64,000 nt of DNA. Source: Spirosoma endbachense (GTDB taxonomy: Bacteria; Bacteroidota; Bacteroidia; Cytophagales; Spirosomataceae). The position numbers were made by a program, and so were the translations under genes. Positions 60,367 through 64,000 of the stretch are shown one piece after another (position 1 is the first letter of the stretch; every line of letters starts with the position of its first letter). Location of the stretch: contig NZ_CP045997.1 in the NCBI RefSeq assembly GCF_010233585.1, forward strand, positions 4,841,284 through 4,905,283. The letters run 5' to 3'. Under the pieces are notes generated by a model. It searched no databases and was not told the DNA's origin. It saw only the letters and a program-made list of their open reading frames with translations.

Positions 60367-61671
60367 TTATTCCCGCCAGCCCTCAGGTTTATAAGGTGTT
60401 CGGCTATCGCTGGGCACGCAAAGGGCAGTTGGCGGCCGCTGGGGGCCACCTAAGACCCGAATATTGGGGTAAGGATAAATGGGTTCTGGAATCGGCTGCC
60501 GCAACTTAAGTGCGTAAAACAGTTCAGCATCTTTCTGTTTTGATGGCCCCGCCGGATCGGTTTCTCCAAATGGCAATCCTTTCGCGTCTTTACGATCCAG
60601 CCAATAGCGAACGGTCGAGACACCTGAAGCGGTAAAATAACCCACAACGTGTTCGCCCGGATCGCCTGTATTGAGGATATTTCCGACCGGCGCAGAAGGC
60701 GGTGTGTCGGCTAGACCGCCCGTTGATTGAGTTTGATCCTGAAAAAGTTTAAAGTAAGAATATGCTTTCGGTGTCAGGGCTAACTGGCGAATTTCGACCA
60801 GACATGCGGTGCTATCATAGTAAGGGATCTGAGCCACTTTTCGCCCCCGAATCTGACCTCCATTGCTAAACTGATCATCGAACACATTGATGGAGCTACT
60901 ATAGAGAATTTCCCAACACTGGGTCCGACAGGGATAATCATAGACATAGAGGCCACTCGGAAAGGGGGGCTGGGCTGCTTCGTTGTAATTGATCGGCACG
61001 AAACAATCTTCGTACGTATCATTCCCTGAAACATAAAACAGGCGGTCTTTGTAGGTATGGGGCAGGATGTTATTAACCGCATAAACCCCCTGTTGACAGC
61101 TCCGGCACCAGCTTTGCTTTTCCCACAAAACCCATTCCCAGCGGTAGTAGTTATGCTGGTTCGCCGGGTCATTAAGGCCGATAAAAAGATCGTGCCCCGC
61201 CCGGAATTGGCCTGCCAGCTGTAACTCAACAGGTAAACTTGTCAGACTGAATTGCGCCGAGACACTGTTGATTGGCGGAACGGCCTGCATAGTTTGCTGG
61301 GTAGACACATAGCGAGTGCCGTCACTGAGCATAAAACGAAGCTGGTAACTATGATTGACCTGTCCCCGAAAGTCGCTTGGTAACTGGTAGCTGCCATCCA
61401 CGGTTTCGTGGCAAGCAATTACCTGTACCGAATCAACAACAACTTCAACTGTCGCTTTGGTGACGGGAGTCGTACCAAAGCGCCCGGTAACAGGGTCGGC
61501 TTTCGATCGATTGAGCCGAATGATCTGAGGTTCTGGTAAGTTCGTGATTGTACCATCGACGACCAGTACATTGACTGATGCATTGATGATAATGTCTGCC
61601 GGGTCTACGCAGGCAGCCAGCAAGCCAACAACCAACAAGCCAATGTAAAAAAGAATATGCGGAAAACGCAT
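60367..61671 (-). CDS. DUF4249 lipoprotein
   Basis: 434 residues. The signal carries the lipobox LLAAC (Cys21) then VDPADI, so it is lipid-anchored. The body is beta-rich: VNVLVVDGTITNLPEPQIIRLNRS, ATVEVVVDS, GSYQLPSDFRGQVNHSYQLRF, WKVAQIPYYDS-like, YTLPYPN-like end. This pattern and length fit DUF4249, a Bacteroidota outer-membrane family that is nearly always beside a TonB-dependent receptor. Here the receptor is divergent (61894). It ends one base from the stop of the kinase gene. The Cys-rich stretch CRSCQQGVY is of note. Confidence 0.85.
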   Translation of the reverse strand: MRFPHILFYIGLLVVGLLAACVDPADIIINASVNVLVVDGTITNLPEPQIIRLNRSKADPVTGRFGTTPVTKATVEVVVDSVQVIACHETVDGSYQLPSDFRGQVNHSYQLRFMLSDGTRYVSTQQTMQAVPPINSVSAQFSLTSLPVELQLAGQFRAGHDLFIGLNDPANQHNYYRWEWVLWEKQSWCRSCQQGVYAVNNILPHTYKDRLFYVSGNDTYEDCFVPINYNEAAQPPFPSGLYVYDYPCRTQCWEILYSSSINVFDDQFSNGGQIRGRKVAQIPYYDSTACLVEIRQLALTPKAYSYFKLFQDQTQSTGGLADTPPSAPVGNILNTGDPGEHVVGYFTASGVSTVRYWLDRKDAKGLPFGETDPAGPSKQKDAELFYALKLRQPIPEPIYPYPNIRVLGGPQRPPTALCVPSDSRTPYKPEGWRE

Positions 61672-61689
61672 GATTGGTTAAACGAGTAC

Positions 61690-61748
61690 AGGGTTTTCGG
61701 CTGGAATAATGCCACGGTTTGTATCAAAGTTATAGATAACCGGGACAC
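61690..61748. repeat. Degraded copy of the dispersed inverted-repeat element
   Basis: The segment GGGTTTTCGGCTGG, then ATGCCACGGTTTGT resembles the left arm and loop start of the elements at 50751 and 51224; only ATAACCGGGAC remains of the right arm. It lies between divergent genes DUF4249 and the TonB receptor. Confidence 0.5.
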
Positions 61749-61893
61749 AACTCCCTGTGAAAATCATGATAGTAATTTAGTCGGATTTTTTTGATAGATA
61801 ATAAGATGGGAGCTAATCAGTTAGAATCTGGAGATAGATCCTTTTATATATAGCTTCAGAAGTAGTTGCAATCATTCGTTTACTTTACTTTGC

Positions 61894-64000
61894 ATGAGCC
61901 GACTGCTACCTGTTGTCTTATTACTGGTTCTAATCGTTTCTGCTGTAAACGCTCAGATTACCTATACGCTTTCCGGTATTGTTCGCGATTCGGCCAGTAT
62001 GCAACCCGTTGTGCGGGCTGCGGTTGTGCTCGATTATGAGAAAAATACGACCGGCACCTATACTGACGATCAGGGCTATTTTTCGATAAAAGCCCGATCT
62101 GGCCAGCATATCATCGTGGTTAGGAGCATCGGGTACGTCCCTTTCCGTACAACCCTTTATCTGCGCGAAAATAAGACGCTAAATGTACGCTTGCCATCGG
62201 TATCCAGCCAGTTGGAAGAGGTCGTTGTCACCAGTAAAGGCTACGATCGAAATGTACGACAACCACTTCTGGGCGTTAGCCAGATTTCTATTCCTGCTCT
62301 AAAAAAGATGCCCGCAGCGCTGGGTGAAGTCGATATTTTGCGTAGTCTGCAAATGCTCCCCGGTGTCACCAGCGTGGGAGAAGCGGCCAATGGGGTCAAC
62401 ATTCGGGGTGGCACGACTGATCAGAACCTGATCCTCCTCGACGATACGCCCATTTTCAATCCGACCCACATGTTTGGGCTGTTTTCAGTTTTTCCGCCCG
62501 ATGCCGTCGGTGGGCTTGATCTGTACAAAGGTAATGTACCGGCCCGCTACGGCGGACGGGCAGCATCGGTGCTCGACATTAGCCTGCGCAATCCTGATCT
62601 GAATCAGTTTAAGCTTAGCGGTGGTGTTAGTCTTGTCTCAAATCGGCTGACGGTCGAGACGCCCATAATCAAAGGTAAACTGGCCCTGATGGTGTCGGGG
62701 CGCGGAGCATTTAACGACTTTCTGCTGCGGCTGGTCTCGCCCCGGCTGGAAAATATTCGGGCTAAGTTCGGTGATGGTACGGCCAAACTATTTTGGCGGA
62801 TAAACGACCGCAACACCATTACGGCTATGGGGTATTACAGTCAGGACTTGTTCCAGACCAATTTGTTGGGCAGTCTGGCCAATGTGAACTCGACTGCTAC
62901 GCAATATGCCCAGCAAACCGCTAATGGAATGGTACGCTGGTTCCACGAATTCAATCCCCGGCTGAATCTGCAAACGACAGCGTTGGTGTCCCAATACATT
63001 CCTAAAATTTTATCTATTGAAGATAGTACCAACAACAAAGTCGTGCTGAAGCAATCGCTGCTGCAACGCCAGATCAAGTCGAACCTGAATTTTCAGCTGG
63101 AAAATCAGAAGCTGGAGATAGGCATAAGTGGCATCCAGTATCGACTTAACCCCGGCGAATTGATACCCGGTAGTAGCCCGGCTGTGAACTATCAGAAAAC
63201 CCCCAATGAAAATGCACTGGAACTAGCCATCCATGCCGAAGATGAGATCAGCGTGTCAGATCGGTTGGCTGTATCGGTTGGACTACGCTATTCGCACTTT
63301 TTGAGCCTTGGGCCGTCTGTTGTCCGTCGGTATGCCAGTGGCGAATCGGTCGATGCCACAACGGTCGTCGATTCAGTTCGTTACGAAGCTGGTCAGGTGA
63401 CCAGTCAATATGGCGGTTTGGAGCCTCGCTTAGGCTTACGTTATTCGTTGACGCCCAATGCTTCTATTAAAGTGGGCTATAATCTGATGCGGCAGTATTT
63501 ACAGGTGATTACGAATACAACGACCCCGTTGCCTACTGCCCGCTGGAAAACGTCCGACGCTCATATCCAGCCTCAGGTGAGCCAGCTATGGTCGGCCGGT
63601 TATTTCCAGAATTTCAAGAACAACATCTTTGAGTTATCGGCAGAGGTCTACTGGCGGAGTACGCAGCACGTGCTGGATTACAAGCCGGGCGCTGACTTTT
63701 TGCTACAACCGTATCCCGAAACGCAATTATTGCCTGGACGCAGCAAAGCGTACGGACTGGAGCTGATGATCGCCCGAAAAAAGGGAGAACTGACTGGCTG
63801 GATCAATTATACATTTTCACGAACGCTGAATCAGGTCAGTCAAGGGGTTGATTTTCAGCAGCAGATCAATAATGGTGACTGGTATCGGGCCAACTACGAC
63901 CGGCCTCACAGTTTGAACATGAGCCTGACGATCAATCAGGGCAAACACCACAGTTTTTCGTTCAACTTTGCCTATAGCACAGGACGACCTTATACGGCCC
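61894..64000 (+). CDS. TonB-dependent receptor with carboxypeptidase-regulatory-like domain (partial at right edge)
   Basis: Open from the ATG at 61894 through the window end, 702 codons without a stop. A signal peptide (MSRLLPVVLLLVLIVSAVNAQ) precedes a CarboxypepD_reg-like domain (LSGIVRDSASMQP, GYFSIKARSGQH, RSIGYVPFRTTL), a plug with EEVVVTSKGYDR, LRSLQMLPGVTSVGEAANGVNIRGG, NLILLDDTPIFNPTHMFG, DLYKGNVPARYGGRAASVLDI and then barrel strands. Such receptors pair with DUF4249 lipoproteins, as with the divergent neighbour. Ligand unknown. The truncation is the window boundary only. Confidence 0.92.
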   Translation, partial: MSRLLPVVLLLVLIVSAVNAQITYTLSGIVRDSASMQPVVRAAVVLDYEKNTTGTYTDDQGYFSIKARSGQHIIVVRSIGYVPFRTTLYLRENKTLNVRLPSVSSQLEEVVVTSKGYDRNVRQPLLGVSQISIPALKKMPAALGEVDILRSLQMLPGVTSVGEAANGVNIRGGTTDQNLILLDDTPIFNPTHMFGLFSVFPPDAVGGLDLYKGNVPARYGGRAASVLDISLRNPDLNQFKLSGGVSLVSNRLTVETPIIKGKLALMVSGRGAFNDFLLRLVSPRLENIRAKFGDGTAKLFWRINDRNTITAMGYYSQDLFQTNLLGSLANVNSTATQYAQQTANGMVRWFHEFNPRLNLQTTALVSQYIPKILSIEDSTNNKVVLKQSLLQRQIKSNLNFQLENQKLEIGISGIQYRLNPGELIPGSSPAVNYQKTPNENALELAIHAEDEISVSDRLAVSVGLRYSHFLSLGPSVVRRYASGESVDATTVVDSVRYEAGQVTSQYGGLEPRLGLRYSLTPNASIKVGYNLMRQYLQVITNTTTPLPTARWKTSDAHIQPQVSQLWSAGYFQNFKNNIFELSAEVYWRSTQHVLDYKPGADFLLQPYPETQLLPGRSKAYGLELMIARKKGELTGWINYTFSRTLNQVSQGVDFQQQINNGDWYRANYDRPHSLNMSLTINQGKHHSFSFNFAYSTGRPYTA

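Overview
The window reads as chromosome of a Gram-negative Bacteroidota bacterium of the Cytophagales type, most likely Spirosoma or a close relative. The basis is recognition of gene families, not a database search. The pointers are a SusC/SusD pair, type IX secretion C-terminal domains, a GldA-type ABC ATPase, GLPGLI, DUF4136 and DUF4249 proteins, an outer-membrane beta-barrel of the OMP_b-brl type, and promoters of the Bacteroidota form (about TTG, 19 bases, TAnnTTTG). No rRNA, tRNA or CRISPR array was seen.

Layout. 1-8.2 kb: the tail of a T9SS cargo gene, a dead aminotransferase remnant, an MFS transporter, aroB, a DUF4136 lipoprotein, gldA and a large T9SS type-B protein. 8.2-8.6 kb: an integrase N-terminal scrap. 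8.6-10.3 kb: an amino-acid permease. 10.3-22.3 kb: a polysaccharide utilisation locus with two glycoamylase-fold (GH144-like) proteins, a LamG-like lipoprotein, SusD and SusC. A divergent sensor-regulator joins a beta-propeller, a transmembrane segment and a LuxR-type helix-turn-helix in one chain. 22.5-26.7 kb: a graveyard of mobile DNA holding a broken tyrosine recombinase, IS3-like and IS4-like transposase remnants, a broken HUH-type replication initiator and a decayed lipoprotein gene, with one intact secreted protein among them. 26.7-33 kb: TonB, a hypothetical secreted protein, a saccharopine/carboxynorspermidine dehydrogenase, a WapI-like orphan, a TetR regulator and aminopeptidase P. 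33-38 kb: a subtilase, then a secreted Gly/Pro-rich protein upstream of a two-component system and a DUF486 membrane protein. 38-46 kb: housekeeping genes rfaD, queD, lpxB, a lysophospholipid-type acyltransferase, a 33-residue membrane peptide, hisB, an NYN plus cold-shock fusion and pabB. 46-64 kb: outer-membrane barrel plus GLPGLI protein, a GNAT enzyme with a Cys cluster, a membrane protein, an S9 hydrolase, a propeller-amidohydrolase, a nitrilase-family enzyme, an acyl-CoA dehydrogenase/kinase pair, and a DUF4249 lipoprotein divergent from a TonB receptor that runs off the right edge.

Two things stand out beyond gene content. First, a family of long near-perfect inverted repeats (30-31 bp arms, 18-base loop in three copies) shares the core GTGCCACGG/CCGTGGCAC. 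It lies at 7.55, 50.75 and 51.22 kb, with a shorter relative at 34.64 kb and a degraded copy at 61.69 kb. Two copies, and the degraded one, lie between divergent genes, where a terminator makes no sense, so this looks like a dispersed element without its own transposase. Second, the 22.5-26.7 kb wreckage combines recombinase and replication-initiator remnants, suggesting a former integrated plasmid or mobilisable element. I found no clear new defence system or new multi-gene pathway. The best functional leads are the GH144-type locus with its dedicated regulator and the split ACAD10/11-like dehydrogenase-kinase pair.
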